The translations under genes were made by a program, and so were the position numbers. This document shows positions 26,211 to 35,690 of a DNA stretch of 64,000 nucleotides, piece by piece (positions within the stretch are counted from its first letter, which is position 1; each line of letters starts with the position of its first letter). Source of the stretch: Ancylomarina sp. DW003. Lineage in GTDB: Bacteria; Bacteroidota; Bacteroidia; Bacteroidales; Marinifilaceae. The stretch spans positions 1 through 64,000 of the forward strand of contig NZ_JAKJSD010000017.1 in the NCBI RefSeq assembly GCF_029029505.1. Reading direction: 5' to 3'. Under the pieces are notes generated by a model. The model saw only the letters and a program-made list of their open reading frames with translations. It had not been told where the DNA came from and ran no database searches.

Positions 26211-28073
26211 ATGAGAACTCTACTATCCTTTTTACTTGTTTTAATTTCTGTTTTATCCTTTGCGGAGAGCATGACTTTTGTCGATGAAGAAAAAGTTGAT
26301 AGTCTTGAAAATAAGTTAATGATAGTTGATGGTGATGATAAACTTGAACTCTTATTAAAACTTTGTAAAGAACTTGTAGAGAAGAATTCTGATAAATGTA
26401 TCGCTTATGCTGAAGAAGCTTTAGAGTTATCACAAAAGTTAAACCGTCCCAAAGCTCAGGTTAAGGCATTAATTTTTCTGGGTAGAGAGGATTCTAACTT
26501 TGGGAACTATTTTGAAGGCTTGCAGCATTTTAAAGAGGCTGCAGATATTGCTGATTGCGAGAAGGATGACAAAGGTTTGGTTGATTCCTGGAATGAAATT
26601 GGCATAACCTATTTCAATATGAGCAGCTACGAAGAGGCCCAGTCCTTCTATTTTAAAGCTCTCAAAAAAGCAGAAGAAATAGACTATAAGGAACGGATGA
26701 TCGGAATGAAGAACAATATCGCCATTATCTACTCCATTTATAAAGATCATGAAAAGGCTCTGGAGTTATTTTACTCGCTGTTGGAAATCTACGAAAATGA
26801 AAAGGATTTGTTTCATTTTGCACTAACCTCTGTAAATATTGCTAATATTTATGATGAGATTGGTGAGTACGAGAAAGGTTTTCAGTATTTAAATAGCGCT
26901 GTTCCCATTTTTACAGAATCCGGGAACAACCTAATGCTTACTTCTACCTTGAATAATCGTGGCGTTATTTTCCTTAAGTTGAATAAAAAGAAGGAAGCTC
27001 TTGCTGATTATCATCAGGCACTTGAAATCTCAGAAAAAAACAATTACGATAATGGAATTGTATCCTCTTCGGTTAATTTGGGAGAGTTTTATCTTAATGA
27101 AAAGGAATTTGAAAAAGCGTTGAACTTTTTTAAAAAAGCACTAAAGATTTCTTTGGAGAATTTAGATAAAGCAAGTATTAAAGATTCATATGCTGGAATG
27201 GCAAAAGTGTATACTCTGCAGAGGAATTATCATGAAGCTTTGAAGATGACCAAGCTGTTTATGACCCATAAGGATGAAATCTTCAATGAACAGACTCAAA
27301 AGCAAATTAGTGAACTTCAGATAAAATATGAAACGGAAAAGAAAGAAGAAGAAATAGAGTTACTTCAAATAAGAATGAGGACTCAAAGAAGAAATCAAAT
27401 TATACTTGTAGTTGGTTTGATTGTTATCTCACTTCTAATTCTGAGGGTTTTATATTTAAAGCAACTTAATTTTAAGAGAAAGAATTTATTGCTTGAACAA
27501 GTTAGTTTAATGGATAAGCTTGCTCTTGAAAAAATGAATTCTGAAAAAAGGGAGAAAGATTTAGAGAATTTGAGGCTGCATGAAGAAATGCTGGCAAATG
27601 AGGAGATTAATCGTCTTGAGCAATTGAAATTCCAAGAAGATTTGAAGCACAAGGAGCGTGAGCTAGCTGCTAATGCCTTACATGTAGTAAGTAAAAATGA
27701 AACTCTTGAAAGTTTAAAGAGATCTGTGGAAACCGTTCTAGTTTCTGATAAAGAAGATATACAGAGTTCTCTAAAAAGACTCATTCAGGAGATTGAGGGG
27801 AATATTAATCTCGATCAGGACTGGGAGATATTTAAGATGCACTTTGAGGAAGTACATCAGGATTTCTTTAAGAGATTGGTTGAGAGATATACTGACTTAA
27901 ACACAAATGATTTGAGATTCTGTGCCTACTTAAGGTTGAATTTAGATGCTAAGGAAATAGCAAGAATCTTAAATATTTCTGTAAATGCGATTGAAAAACG
28001 TCGTTATAGATTAAGGAAAAAATTAGATTTAGATTCCTCTGACAACCTCTTCGAATTCCTGAGTAATTTCTAA
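26211..28073 (+). CDS. Membrane-bound TPR regulator with C-terminal HTH
   Basis: A 620-aa sensor-regulator. Signal peptide at 1-18, about six TPR repeats (about 30-370, such as YEEAQSFYFKALKKAEEI and FEKALNFFKKALKISLEN), one membrane span at about 395-415, a long coiled coil (about 415-500), then a LuxR/GerE-like HTH at the end (LNLDAKEIARILNISVNAIEKRRYRLRKKL). TPRs would face the periplasm and the HTH the cytoplasm. It lies just upstream of the ECF sigma gene and may control the uptake locus (inference from position). Confidence 0.85.
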   Translation: MRTLLSFLLVLISVLSFAESMTFVDEEKVDSLENKLMIVDGDDKLELLLKLCKELVEKNSDKCIAYAEEALELSQKLNRPKAQVKALIFLGREDSNFGNYFEGLQHFKEAADIADCEKDDKGLVDSWNEIGITYFNMSSYEEAQSFYFKALKKAEEIDYKERMIGMKNNIAIIYSIYKDHEKALELFYSLLEIYENEKDLFHFALTSVNIANIYDEIGEYEKGFQYLNSAVPIFTESGNNLMLTSTLNNRGVIFLKLNKKKEALADYHQALEISEKNNYDNGIVSSSVNLGEFYLNEKEFEKALNFFKKALKISLENLDKASIKDSYAGMAKVYTLQRNYHEALKMTKLFMTHKDEIFNEQTQKQISELQIKYETEKKEEEIELLQIRMRTQRRNQIILVVGLIVISLLILRVLYLKQLNFKRKNLLLEQVSLMDKLALEKMNSEKREKDLENLRLHEEMLANEEINRLEQLKFQEDLKHKERELAANALHVVSKNETLESLKRSVETVLVSDKEDIQSSLKRLIQEIEGNINLDQDWEIFKMHFEEVHQDFFKRLVERYTDLNTNDLRFCAYLRLNLDAKEIARILNISVNAIEKRRYRLRKKLDLDSSDNLFEFLSNF

Positions 28074-28181
28074 AATTAAATCTATATTTTAAGATATCCG
28101 ACTAAAAAGATATCTGAGATCTACCACGATTTTTTATTTTTTAATAAGGCTGAAAAGCCTATGATTCCAGATGTTTTTCAT

Positions 28182-28232
28182 CTGCGACCCCTTTTGTCTA
28201 TGTCGCGAAAAGGGCTGTGACCCCTTTTGTCT
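28182..28232 (+). repeat. Two 18-bp direct repeats upstream of the ECF sigma gene
   Basis: CTGCGACCCCTTTTGTCT (28182-28199) and CTGTGACCCCTTTTGTCT (28215-28232) match at 17 of 18 positions and lie 33 bp apart. AAAAGGG (28208-28214) between them can pair with either copy, giving two exclusive hairpins. This is a likely regulatory site for the ECF sigma gene whose GTG start is at 28348. Confidence 0.6.
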
Positions 28233-28347
28233 TGCCAGTAAATTCGGCTGTTCTCTTTGGCTATGATAGTTTTAGCACTGTATTTGGAAAGTCCCTAATT
28301 CTTTCCGAAAAAGCTTAAAATTTTCTAACCCAAAATGATTAGCCACA

Positions 28348-28869
28348 GTGAAGAGGAAAGAATTTAAACCATTTTTTGAAAGCTTCTATTCCAGTTTGTG
28401 CCTGTTTGCTAAAAAGTATGTTCAGGATAGTGATGTTGCAGCAGACATGGCTCAGGAGGCTTTTATTAAATTATGGAACGGTAAGGAGGCATTTGATAGC
28501 GAAAATGCCATGAAAGGATACTTGTATATGGTGACCCGAAACTCATGTTTAAACTATATTAAGCACCATAAAGTCGTATCTGATTACGCTGCCCAAAATT
28601 TGGAGAAAGAGTTATTCTTTAGAGATAATATCTTAGAGGAAGAAACCTATTATGAAGTTCATAAAGCCATTGAAGTCTTGCCGTCGCAAGGGAAACGTGT
28701 GGTTCAGATGAGTATGAAAGGTATTAAAAATCCTGAGATTGCCCTTCGTTTAAATATTTCCATCAATACGGTAAAATCTGTAAAATCTAATGCTTATCGT
28801 TTGCTTCGTTTGCATTTGCAGGATGTTGTATCAATAATGATAGTTTTCATATTTAAGATCTTGTTGTAA
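28348..28869 (+). CDS. ECF-type RNA polymerase sigma factor
   Basis: A 173-aa FecI-like sigma factor. Region 2 is FFESFYSSLCLFAKKYVQD...ADMAQEAFIKLWNG; region 4 is MKGIKNPEIALRLNISINTVKSVKSNAYRLLRLHL with the -35-binding HTH. The start is GTG: an in-frame stop lies 12 bases upstream and no ATG is available nearby. It is followed by its own terminator and then by its likely anti-sigma factor FecR, and it probably directs transcription of the SusC-SusD locus. Confidence 0.92.
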   Translation: MKRKEFKPFFESFYSSLCLFAKKYVQDSDVAADMAQEAFIKLWNGKEAFDSENAMKGYLYMVTRNSCLNYIKHHKVVSDYAAQNLEKELFFRDNILEEETYYEVHKAIEVLPSQGKRVVQMSMKGIKNPEIALRLNISINTVKSVKSNAYRLLRLHLQDVVSIMIVFIFKILL

Positions 28870-28877
28870 TTATAAAG

Positions 28878-28913
28878 TGATGTCAGAACTTATTTAGGTT
28901 CTGACATTTTTTT
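28878..28913 (+). terminator. Intrinsic terminator between ECF sigma and fecR genes
   Basis: ATGTCAGAAC (28880-28889) pairs perfectly with GTTCTGACAT (28898-28907), followed by seven T. It separates the sigma gene from the fecR-susC transcript. Confidence 0.9.
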
Positions 28914-28933
28914 CAAAAAAAATGAACCCCTCC

Positions 28934-28966
28934 CACCCCCTTTTATTTTTGAGTTGTTTTAGTAGT
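28934..28966 (+). promoter_or_regulatory. Candidate ECF sigma promoter of fecR (copy A)
   Basis: CACCC (28934-28938), 9 bases, TTTGAGTTGTT (28948-28958), then TTAGTAGT. The same composite at the same spacing recurs at 38599-38631 (25 of 33 bases identical). With CACCC as -35 and GTTGTT as -10 the spacing fits ECF promoters. It lies just after the sigma gene terminator and 106 bases before fecR. Confidence 0.55.
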
Positions 28967-29072
28967 ATAATCCCTTGAAGGATATAGTCCGGATCAGAAT
29001 ATTATTGTATAAAAAAACCATGCTCAAGCAAGTTTGTTTTATAGGGCAAAGGAGGATAAATAAAAATTTCTA

Positions 29073-30257
29073 GTGAATAGAATTGACCAACATATAAAAA
29101 TATCTCAACTAATTGCCAAAGAAGTAAATTTTGGTTTGGATGAGAAGGAGAAACAGGAGCTGTACTCTTGGATTGACGGAAGAGAAGAGAACAAGCAGGT
29201 TTATGATCGAATTCGTAATAAAGAGGGCTTTCTTGATTGGGATGAAAATTTTCATCAGGTGGATGTAGAGGAAGGGTGGAAGCGATTTGATGAAGCTGTA
29301 AATCCTAATAAAATTGTTATCGCATTTCAGACCATTCTCCGTTACGCAGCAGTCATATTAGTCCCTCTGTTTTTATCGGGTGTGGGTTATTATTTATACA
29401 ACGATTTAATGAATCAGTCTCATCAACAAGAGCAGCTTGCAAAATTGGAATTACCAAAACCTAAAGCTCAGTTGATTCTGGCAAATGGACAGAGGGTAAG
29501 CTTGGATAATAAGAAGACTTCTGCATTAAAAGAAAAGGATGGAACCCGAATTGAGAAAGGCGATGGTAATTTAAAGTATCAGGCAGGGAATGAAAAGGGG
29601 AAGCTATTGTATAATACTGTAGAAATTCCCAGAGGAAGCGAGTATGAGTTGGTTCTTGCTGATGGGACAAAGGTTCATCTGAATGCCATGAGTTCATTGA
29701 AATTCCCTGTTCAGTTTACTGGAAAAACGAGGGAAGTTGAGTTGAGTGGAGAAGCCTATTTTGATGTGGCTAAAGATGCAAAACATCCTTTTGTTGTAAA
29801 TGTTCTAGGTACAAAAGTAGAAGTGCTGGGAACCTCTTTTAATGTGAAAGCTTACGAAGAGAATGAGGAAGTTGTGACGACTTTGGTTGAAGGGCGCGTG
29901 AAGGTTCAATCCTCAGGTTTTAAAGCTGAGTCGATGTTCTTGGAACCTGGTCAGCAGGCTATAGTCGATGAAAAAACAGGAGATATGGATATGTGTGAAG
30001 TGGATGTGGCTTTATTTACCTCATGGAGAGAAGGTGTTTTCTTATTCAAGGATCAGCGAATGGAGGATATTATGATTGAATTGGCAAGGTGGTACAATTT
30101 AAAAGTGTTTTACAAGAATCCATTGGCAAAGGAATATCGTTTTGGAGGACATTTTAATCGCAGCAGCGAGATTGATTCTATAATGGAGATGTTTGAGTTG
30201 ACCCGTAAAGTGAAAGTGAAAGTGAATGGTGAAACCATTGTAATAGATGAAAAATAA
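29073..30257 (+). CDS. FecR-family anti-sigma factor
   Basis: A 394-aa inner-membrane protein that holds the ECF sigma factor until a signal passes from the SusC-type transducer. N-terminal cytoplasmic sigma-binding part (1-82), membrane span at about 87-108 (FQTILRYAAVILVPLFLSG region), periplasmic FecR domain (about 180-280, RGSEYELVLADGTKVHLNAM) and DUF4974-like C-terminus. The start is GTG. It is transcribed from its own candidate ECF promoter and followed by susC after 89 bases. Confidence 0.93.
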   Translation: MNRIDQHIKISQLIAKEVNFGLDEKEKQELYSWIDGREENKQVYDRIRNKEGFLDWDENFHQVDVEEGWKRFDEAVNPNKIVIAFQTILRYAAVILVPLFLSGVGYYLYNDLMNQSHQQEQLAKLELPKPKAQLILANGQRVSLDNKKTSALKEKDGTRIEKGDGNLKYQAGNEKGKLLYNTVEIPRGSEYELVLADGTKVHLNAMSSLKFPVQFTGKTREVELSGEAYFDVAKDAKHPFVVNVLGTKVEVLGTSFNVKAYEENEEVVTTLVEGRVKVQSSGFKAESMFLEPGQQAIVDEKTGDMDMCEVDVALFTSWREGVFLFKDQRMEDIMIELARWYNLKVFYKNPLAKEYRFGGHFNRSSEIDSIMEMFELTRKVKVKVNGETIVIDEK

Positions 30258-30258
30258 A

Positions 30259-30312
30259 ACAGGAAATGCTGTAACATTTCCTGTCTCTGAAAATTTCTGC
30301 TGTAACAGAAAT
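30259..30312 (+). promoter_or_regulatory. Twin hairpins with identical loops between fecR and susC
   Basis: Hairpin 1: ACAGGAAATG (30259-30268) with CATTTCCTGT (30275-30284). Hairpin 2: ATTTCTG (30293-30299) with CAGAAAT (30306-30312). Both have the hexaloop CTGTAA inside the shared decamer TGCTGTAACA, 31 nt apart. Neither has a T tract, so they look like RNA processing or protein-binding elements instead of terminators. Confidence 0.6.
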
Positions 30313-30346
30313 AAAATTTAAGTGTAACCTAAATCTTAACAAAGTT

Positions 30347-33300
30347 ATGAAAAAATGTTTGAATAATGGCTTTCGACATCGGAAGCTGTTTAAACGATTA
30401 CTAGTTATGAAAATGCTTGCCATTTTCCTGCTTGCGAGTGTATTAAGCGTTTCGGCGAATACATTGGCTCAGGACGCAAAAGTGACATTGAACATGGAGG
30501 GAGCGGAGTTGGAACAGGTGTTGTGGGAAATCCATGAACAAACTGGTCTGGTTTTTCTCTACAGTTCTTCTGATGTAAAGGATGTAAATGCACTTAGTGT
30601 AGATGCTAAGGAAGAAACCGTAAAATCGGTTTTGAATCGTTGTTTAGAAGATAGTGGCTTGGAATATGAGTTTAAGAGTAAGGCTGTAACCTTACGAAAG
30701 ACCTCAACTCCGGCTAAATCTCCTGTTAAGACACAACAGCAACAAACCAAGAAGGTTTCTGGTGTTGTTTTGGATGATCTGGGAATTTCATTGCCTGGTG
30801 TTTCCGTTTTGGAAAAGGGAACCACTAATGGGGTTTCTACCGATTTTGATGGAAAGTTTACAATAGAGATTCCTGCTAACGGGAAAGTCGTTTTGGTTTT
30901 TTCTTTTATAGGAATGGAATCTCAAGAAGTTCTTGTAAAGGGGCAAAAGGAGTTGAAAATTACACTATTGTCTGATGCTGAACAATTAGCTGAAGTTGTT
31001 GTCGTATCTGACGGATTCCGTAAAACCGATCGCCGTTTGTTTACCGGTTCGGCTACCACAGTGAAGGCTGCAGATGCAAAAGTGGCAGGTATAACTGATG
31101 TGGGGCAAATGTTGGAAGGAAAAGCTGCCGGAGTTTCTGTTCAAACTGTATCCGGAACTTTTGGTGCAGCACCTAAGATTCGTGTACGTGGTGCTTCGTC
31201 TATTTATGGTGATCAAAAACCTTTGTGGGTAGTTGATGGTGTTGTATTGGAGGATGTTGTGGATGTTTCTCCTGATGATTTGTCATCTGGTGATGCTTCT
31301 ACTTTAATCAGTTCTGCAGTTGCTGGTTTGAACTCCGATGATATTGAAAACTTTCAGATTTTGAAAGATGCTTCGGCAACCGCTCTTTATGGTGCACGAG
31401 CTATGAATGGTGTGATTGTAATTACGACCAAACGTGGAAAAAAAGGTTCAACTTCTGTTTCATATTCGGGTGAATATACCATGAGAATGAAACCTTCCTA
31501 TTCTAATTATAACATTATGAATTCACGTGAACAGATGTCTGTTTATCGTGAATTGGAAGCTAAGGGATGGTTGAATCATGCTGAAATCTCCCGTCAGAAA
31601 AATGGCGGTATTTATAAAAAGATGTATGATTTGATAAATACTTATGATCCTACAACGGGTTTTGGTTTGCAAAATACCCCTGAAGCAAAGGCTAAATTTT
31701 TGCAGAAATACGAAATGACGAATACCGATTGGTTTGATGAATTGTTTACAAATAATATTACTCAAAACCATTCGGTTAGTTTAACAGGCGGAAATGAGAA
31801 GAGTAACTTCTATTTCTCGACAAGTTATTATGGAGATAAAGGATGGTCTATTGCTGATAAGGTAGATCGTTACACTGTGAATGCAAATGCATCTGTAAAA
31901 TTGAATGATAAACTGAAAGTTGGTTTTATAACAGCAGGTTCGTTTCGACAGCAAAAGGCTCCGGGGACGGTGAGTCGTACAGAAGATCCTATTAATGGTC
32001 AGTATAGCCGTGATTTTGATATCAATCCATTCTCTTATGCTTTGAATACCAGTAGAGTGTTGCGTCCTTATGATGATAATGGGAATTTGGAATTCTACCG
32101 AATGAATTATGCCGATTTCAACATTATAAACGAGATGAAGAATAACTATTTGGATATTGATATGTTGGATTTGAAACTTCAGGCAAATATCGATTATGAA
32201 CTTTCAAAGGGATTGGATCTGAATTTTGTGGGTTCGATAAGGTATGTGAAATCTACTCAGGAGCATAAAATTTTGGAGAATTCCAATATGGCATCTGCAT
32301 ATAGATCTGCTGATACTTACGAAATTGCAAAGAATAATAAGTTCCTATTTAAAGATAATGAGGTTCCAAACTCATTGCCTCAGGTTGTTTTGCCTAAGGG
32401 AGGTTTTTATAACAGAAGTGATAACAGCTTATTGAATTATTATTTTAGAGGAACTGCAAACTGGAATAAAATATTCGATGAAACTCATATCGTGAATGTT
32501 ATGGGCGGTATGGAGGTTAAATCTTCCAATCGACAAAATAGTACTTTTGATGGTGTTGGCTATCAGTGGGAAAGAGGGGGAGTGCCTTATATCGATCCAA
32601 ATTTTGTGAGACATCAATTACAGAATGGGATTTCTTATTATGGTATGCAAGAATATCGTGACCGCTTCGCCGCCTTTTTTGCAACAGGAAGTTATTCTTA
32701 TGCCGGAAAATACACGATTAATGGAACTTTCCGTTACGATGGTTCAAATCAATTGGGACAATCATCTTCTGCTCGCTGGTTACCTACTTGGAACGTGAGT
32801 GGATCCTGGAATGCACATGATGAAGACTTCTTAAGAGATTCTGAAGTTATTTCTCATTTGTCATTTAGAGCGACTTATGGTTTGACTGCAAGTATGGGTG
32901 CTGCTACCAATTCAACCTTGGTACTGAAGAACGATGTGACTGACCGTCCTTATCTTTCTGAGCAGGAGTCAAGAATGTATATTGATGGCTTGGAGAATTC
33001 GGAGTTAACATGGGAAAAGCAGTATGAAACCAATGTGGGAATGGATTTAGGTTTATTCCGCAACAGAATCAACTTGAGTGTAGATGCTTATCAGCGTAAA
33101 GGATTCGATTTGATTGCTTATATCAAAACTTCCGGTATTGGAGGTGAATTCTGGAAATTTGCCAACTATGCCGATATGGAATCGAAGGGTATTGAATTTA
33201 CCTTAACCACACACAATGTGAAGGCTGATGATTTTAAATGGAATACCAACTTAACTTTTGCTTACAATAAGAATGAGATTACGAAGTTGAAATCTTTCCA

Positions 33301-34009
33301 GAATATTTACAATCTGGTTAAAGATGTTGGAGGTCCATTGGAAGGCTATAATGTGAGAAGTTTATTCTCGATAAAATACAAAGGATTGAATGATGAAGGT
33401 CTGCCTACATTCATTAACGAGAATGGGGAAACGACCGTTTCTGATCTGGATTTTCAGTCAAATGACATTGAGCACCTGAAGTATGAAGGTTCTATTGATC
33501 CAAAGGTTACGGGTGGTTTCGGTAATAACTTCACTTATAAAAACTGGAAGCTAAATGTGTTCATGACTTACCAGTTTGGAAATAAGGTGAGATTACGTCC
33601 TCAGTTTAAAGCACAATATTCTGACCTGGATGCCATGCCTAAGGAGTTTTACGATCGTTGGATGCTTGAGGGAGATGAGGACATTACTGATATACCTGTA
33701 ATTTTATCTCAACGACAGTACAATGTGAACTATACCAAGGCTTATAATGCATATAACTTATCTACAGCACGTGTAGCTGATGGTTCATTTGTAAGAATGA
33801 AAGAAATCTCGTTGGCATACAAGTTACCAAAGAAATTCTTAACAGGAATTGGCTTTAACAGCGCTACTTTGAAACTTCAGGGATCAAACCTGTTCCTGAT
33901 ACATTCAGATAAAAAATTGAATGGACAAGATCCTGAGTTTATGGGTTCTGGTGGTGTGGCCATGCCTGTTCCTAAGCAATATACCTTCTCGGTAAAGCTT
34001 GGTTTTTAA
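30347..34009 (+). CDS. SusC/RagA outer-membrane transporter with STN signalling domain
   Basis: TonB-dependent outer-membrane importer and signal transducer, 1220 aa. Signal peptide with a long basic N-region, cleaved near SANTLAQ (residues 36-42). STN domain about 45-105 (the FecR-contacting domain), carboxypeptidase-regulatory-like beta domain about 125-205 (VSGVVLDDLGISLPGVSV), TonB plug about 220-340 (LKDASATALYGARAMNGVIVITT), 22-strand barrel to the terminal Phe (FSVKLGF). The STN domain links it to the FecR/ECF switch. It is paired with susD downstream. Confidence 0.96.
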   Translation: MKKCLNNGFRHRKLFKRLLVMKMLAIFLLASVLSVSANTLAQDAKVTLNMEGAELEQVLWEIHEQTGLVFLYSSSDVKDVNALSVDAKEETVKSVLNRCLEDSGLEYEFKSKAVTLRKTSTPAKSPVKTQQQQTKKVSGVVLDDLGISLPGVSVLEKGTTNGVSTDFDGKFTIEIPANGKVVLVFSFIGMESQEVLVKGQKELKITLLSDAEQLAEVVVVSDGFRKTDRRLFTGSATTVKAADAKVAGITDVGQMLEGKAAGVSVQTVSGTFGAAPKIRVRGASSIYGDQKPLWVVDGVVLEDVVDVSPDDLSSGDASTLISSAVAGLNSDDIENFQILKDASATALYGARAMNGVIVITTKRGKKGSTSVSYSGEYTMRMKPSYSNYNIMNSREQMSVYRELEAKGWLNHAEISRQKNGGIYKKMYDLINTYDPTTGFGLQNTPEAKAKFLQKYEMTNTDWFDELFTNNITQNHSVSLTGGNEKSNFYFSTSYYGDKGWSIADKVDRYTVNANASVKLNDKLKVGFITAGSFRQQKAPGTVSRTEDPINGQYSRDFDINPFSYALNTSRVLRPYDDNGNLEFYRMNYADFNIINEMKNNYLDIDMLDLKLQANIDYELSKGLDLNFVGSIRYVKSTQEHKILENSNMASAYRSADTYEIAKNNKFLFKDNEVPNSLPQVVLPKGGFYNRSDNSLLNYYFRGTANWNKIFDETHIVNVMGGMEVKSSNRQNSTFDGVGYQWERGGVPYIDPNFVRHQLQNGISYYGMQEYRDRFAAFFATGSYSYAGKYTINGTFRYDGSNQLGQSSSARWLPTWNVSGSWNAHDEDFLRDSEVISHLSFRATYGLTASMGAATNSTLVLKNDVTDRPYLSEQESRMYIDGLENSELTWEKQYETNVGMDLGLFRNRINLSVDAYQRKGFDLIAYIKTSGIGGEFWKFANYADMESKGIEFTLTTHNVKADDFKWNTNLTFAYNKNEITKLKSFQNIYNLVKDVGGPLEGYNVRSLFSIKYKGLNDEGLPTFINENGETTVSDLDFQSNDIEHLKYEGSIDPKVTGGFGNNFTYKNWKLNVFMTYQFGNKVRLRPQFKAQYSDLDAMPKEFYDRWMLEGDEDITDIPVILSQRQYNVNYTKAYNAYNLSTARVADGSFVRMKEISLAYKLPKKFLTGIGFNSATLKLQGSNLFLIHSDKKLNGQDPEFMGSGGVAMPVPKQYTFSVKLGF

Positions 34010-34073
34010 ATAGTGTAGAAGATTAATTTGTTGTGTGATTGAAATCAATCGTATATCAATAAAAATTAAGACA

Positions 34074-35585
34074 ATGAAGAAAATTAAAAATATAGCCTTA
34101 GTCTTTTTGGGGATGACCATGTTATCTTCATGTAATGACTATTTAGATGAAACACCTGATAACAGGACTGTTTTGGATTCACCTGAAGCGGTGAGTGAAT
34201 TATTGGTGTCTGCTTATCCTGAAGCTTTTTATCATGGGTTTACAGAAGTGATGTCTGATAATGCAGGAGATAAGGGTGTTGGTCAATATGTTGCAGAATA
34301 TATCCCCAATGGAGATGCCTATTATTGGGAGGATGCTGCTTCCGATTCGTATGATACCCCTACATTTTATTGGAATGCTTGTTATGCAGCTATTGCTGCA
34401 GCCAATCATGCTTTGGATGCGATTGAAAAGGTTTCGGATAAAGAAAATTATACAGCTCAAAAGGGAGAGGCTTTGGCAGCACGTGCCTATGGGCATTTCA
34501 TGTTGGTGAATTTGTTCAGTAAGCACTACAATCCAGCTACTGCTGAGAGTGATTTGGGAGTGCCTTTTGTTGAAGCACCAGAGAAAGTTGTATTCAAAGA
34601 TTACAAAAGAGCTTCTGTAAAAACAATCTATGATAGAATTGAGACTGATATTGAGGAAGCTGCTAAGTTGATTCGAGATGATAGTTACATGGTAGGTAAA
34701 TATCACTTTACACAGTCTGCTCTTCATGCTTTTGCATCGCGATTTTATTTGTTTAAAGGCGATTGGGATAAAGTAATTGAACATTCTGATGTTGTTCTGG
34801 GTAGTGATCCGTCAAGTAAATTGAGAGACTGGAATGGGAAATATCTTACGTATGAAGCTATGGAGCTTTGGGCGCAGTATACAAGAGCCGAAGAAGCTTC
34901 CAATATTATGTTGGCAAGAGGTTATACCAATTGGGGGAATGGTGCTGTTGTATTCCGATATTCTTTATCTGCTCCTAAGATTGGTGAGTTGTTTGGTAAA
35001 GATCCTATAACCGACGAAATGCGTTTCGAAATGACGATTGGCGACAAAGTTTTGTATGCTGCGGGTTCTCAACTGTTAGGATTTATCCCCAAATTAAAGG
35101 GTAGAATAGAAAGTCACGACAACAATCCTGACCAGGGTTATTCCAATATGGTTGCTCCACTTTTTACAACTGAAGAAGTTCTGTTTAACAGAGCTGAAGC
35201 CTATGCGATGAAAAAAGATTATGCATCTGTATTGGAGGATTTGGATAGTTATTTGCAGAAAAGAGAGAGAGCATACAATCCGGAAAATAAAGTTACTCTT
35301 GAGGAAATACAGAAGGAATACGAAATGACTGATGGTCCTTTATTGGCGCCATACTACATGGTTGAAGAAGGACAGAAATACTACTTGTGGTATCTATTGG
35401 ATTTGCGTCGTCGTGAATTTGTACATGAAGGAATGAGATGGTTTGATGTGAAGCGATTCAATTTTGAAATTACTCATAATGTGTTTGAGGGAAGTCCTAT
35501 TAGTTTGCCAAAAGACGATAATCGCAGAGTGATTCAAATTCCTGAACAAGCAGTTGCAATTGGATTACAGGCTAACCCACGATAA
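34074..35585 (+). CDS. SusD/RagB-family surface lipoprotein
   Basis: Substrate-capturing lid of the SusC transporter on the cell surface. It is 503 aa from the ATG at 34074; the frame extends upstream but this start gives the lipoprotein signal MKKIKNIALVFLGMTMLSSC. SusD features include NDYLDETPDNR, the helical TPR-like scaffold (AARAYGHFMLVNLFSKHYNP) and the C-terminal DLRRREFVHEGMRWFDVKRF. It lies 64 bases after susC. Confidence 0.95.
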   Translation: MKKIKNIALVFLGMTMLSSCNDYLDETPDNRTVLDSPEAVSELLVSAYPEAFYHGFTEVMSDNAGDKGVGQYVAEYIPNGDAYYWEDAASDSYDTPTFYWNACYAAIAAANHALDAIEKVSDKENYTAQKGEALAARAYGHFMLVNLFSKHYNPATAESDLGVPFVEAPEKVVFKDYKRASVKTIYDRIETDIEEAAKLIRDDSYMVGKYHFTQSALHAFASRFYLFKGDWDKVIEHSDVVLGSDPSSKLRDWNGKYLTYEAMELWAQYTRAEEASNIMLARGYTNWGNGAVVFRYSLSAPKIGELFGKDPITDEMRFEMTIGDKVLYAAGSQLLGFIPKLKGRIESHDNNPDQGYSNMVAPLFTTEEVLFNRAEAYAMKKDYASVLEDLDSYLQKRERAYNPENKVTLEEIQKEYEMTDGPLLAPYYMVEEGQKYYLWYLLDLRRREFVHEGMRWFDVKRFNFEITHNVFEGSPISLPKDDNRRVIQIPEQAVAIGLQANPR

Positions 35586-35690
35586 TTATAAAAATAAAGA
35601 TATGAAACGAGCATGAGAACAAGGCTTCGCACACAGTGAAATGATGATTCATGCGACTTCCATATGGTCAAAATTTAAAATAATAATCAT

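Noticed and set aside
27395-27784. Antisense frame of 129 codons within the TPR/HTH gene
   Set aside because: Ser/Leu-rich shadow of the coiled coil coding region.
28100-28347. CRISPR-like array because of the repeated 18-mer
   Set aside because: Only two copies, short spacer, no cas genes; better read as regulatory repeats.
34200-34784. Antisense frame of 194 codons within susD
   Set aside because: Opposite strand of a certain susD gene with no start or domain support.
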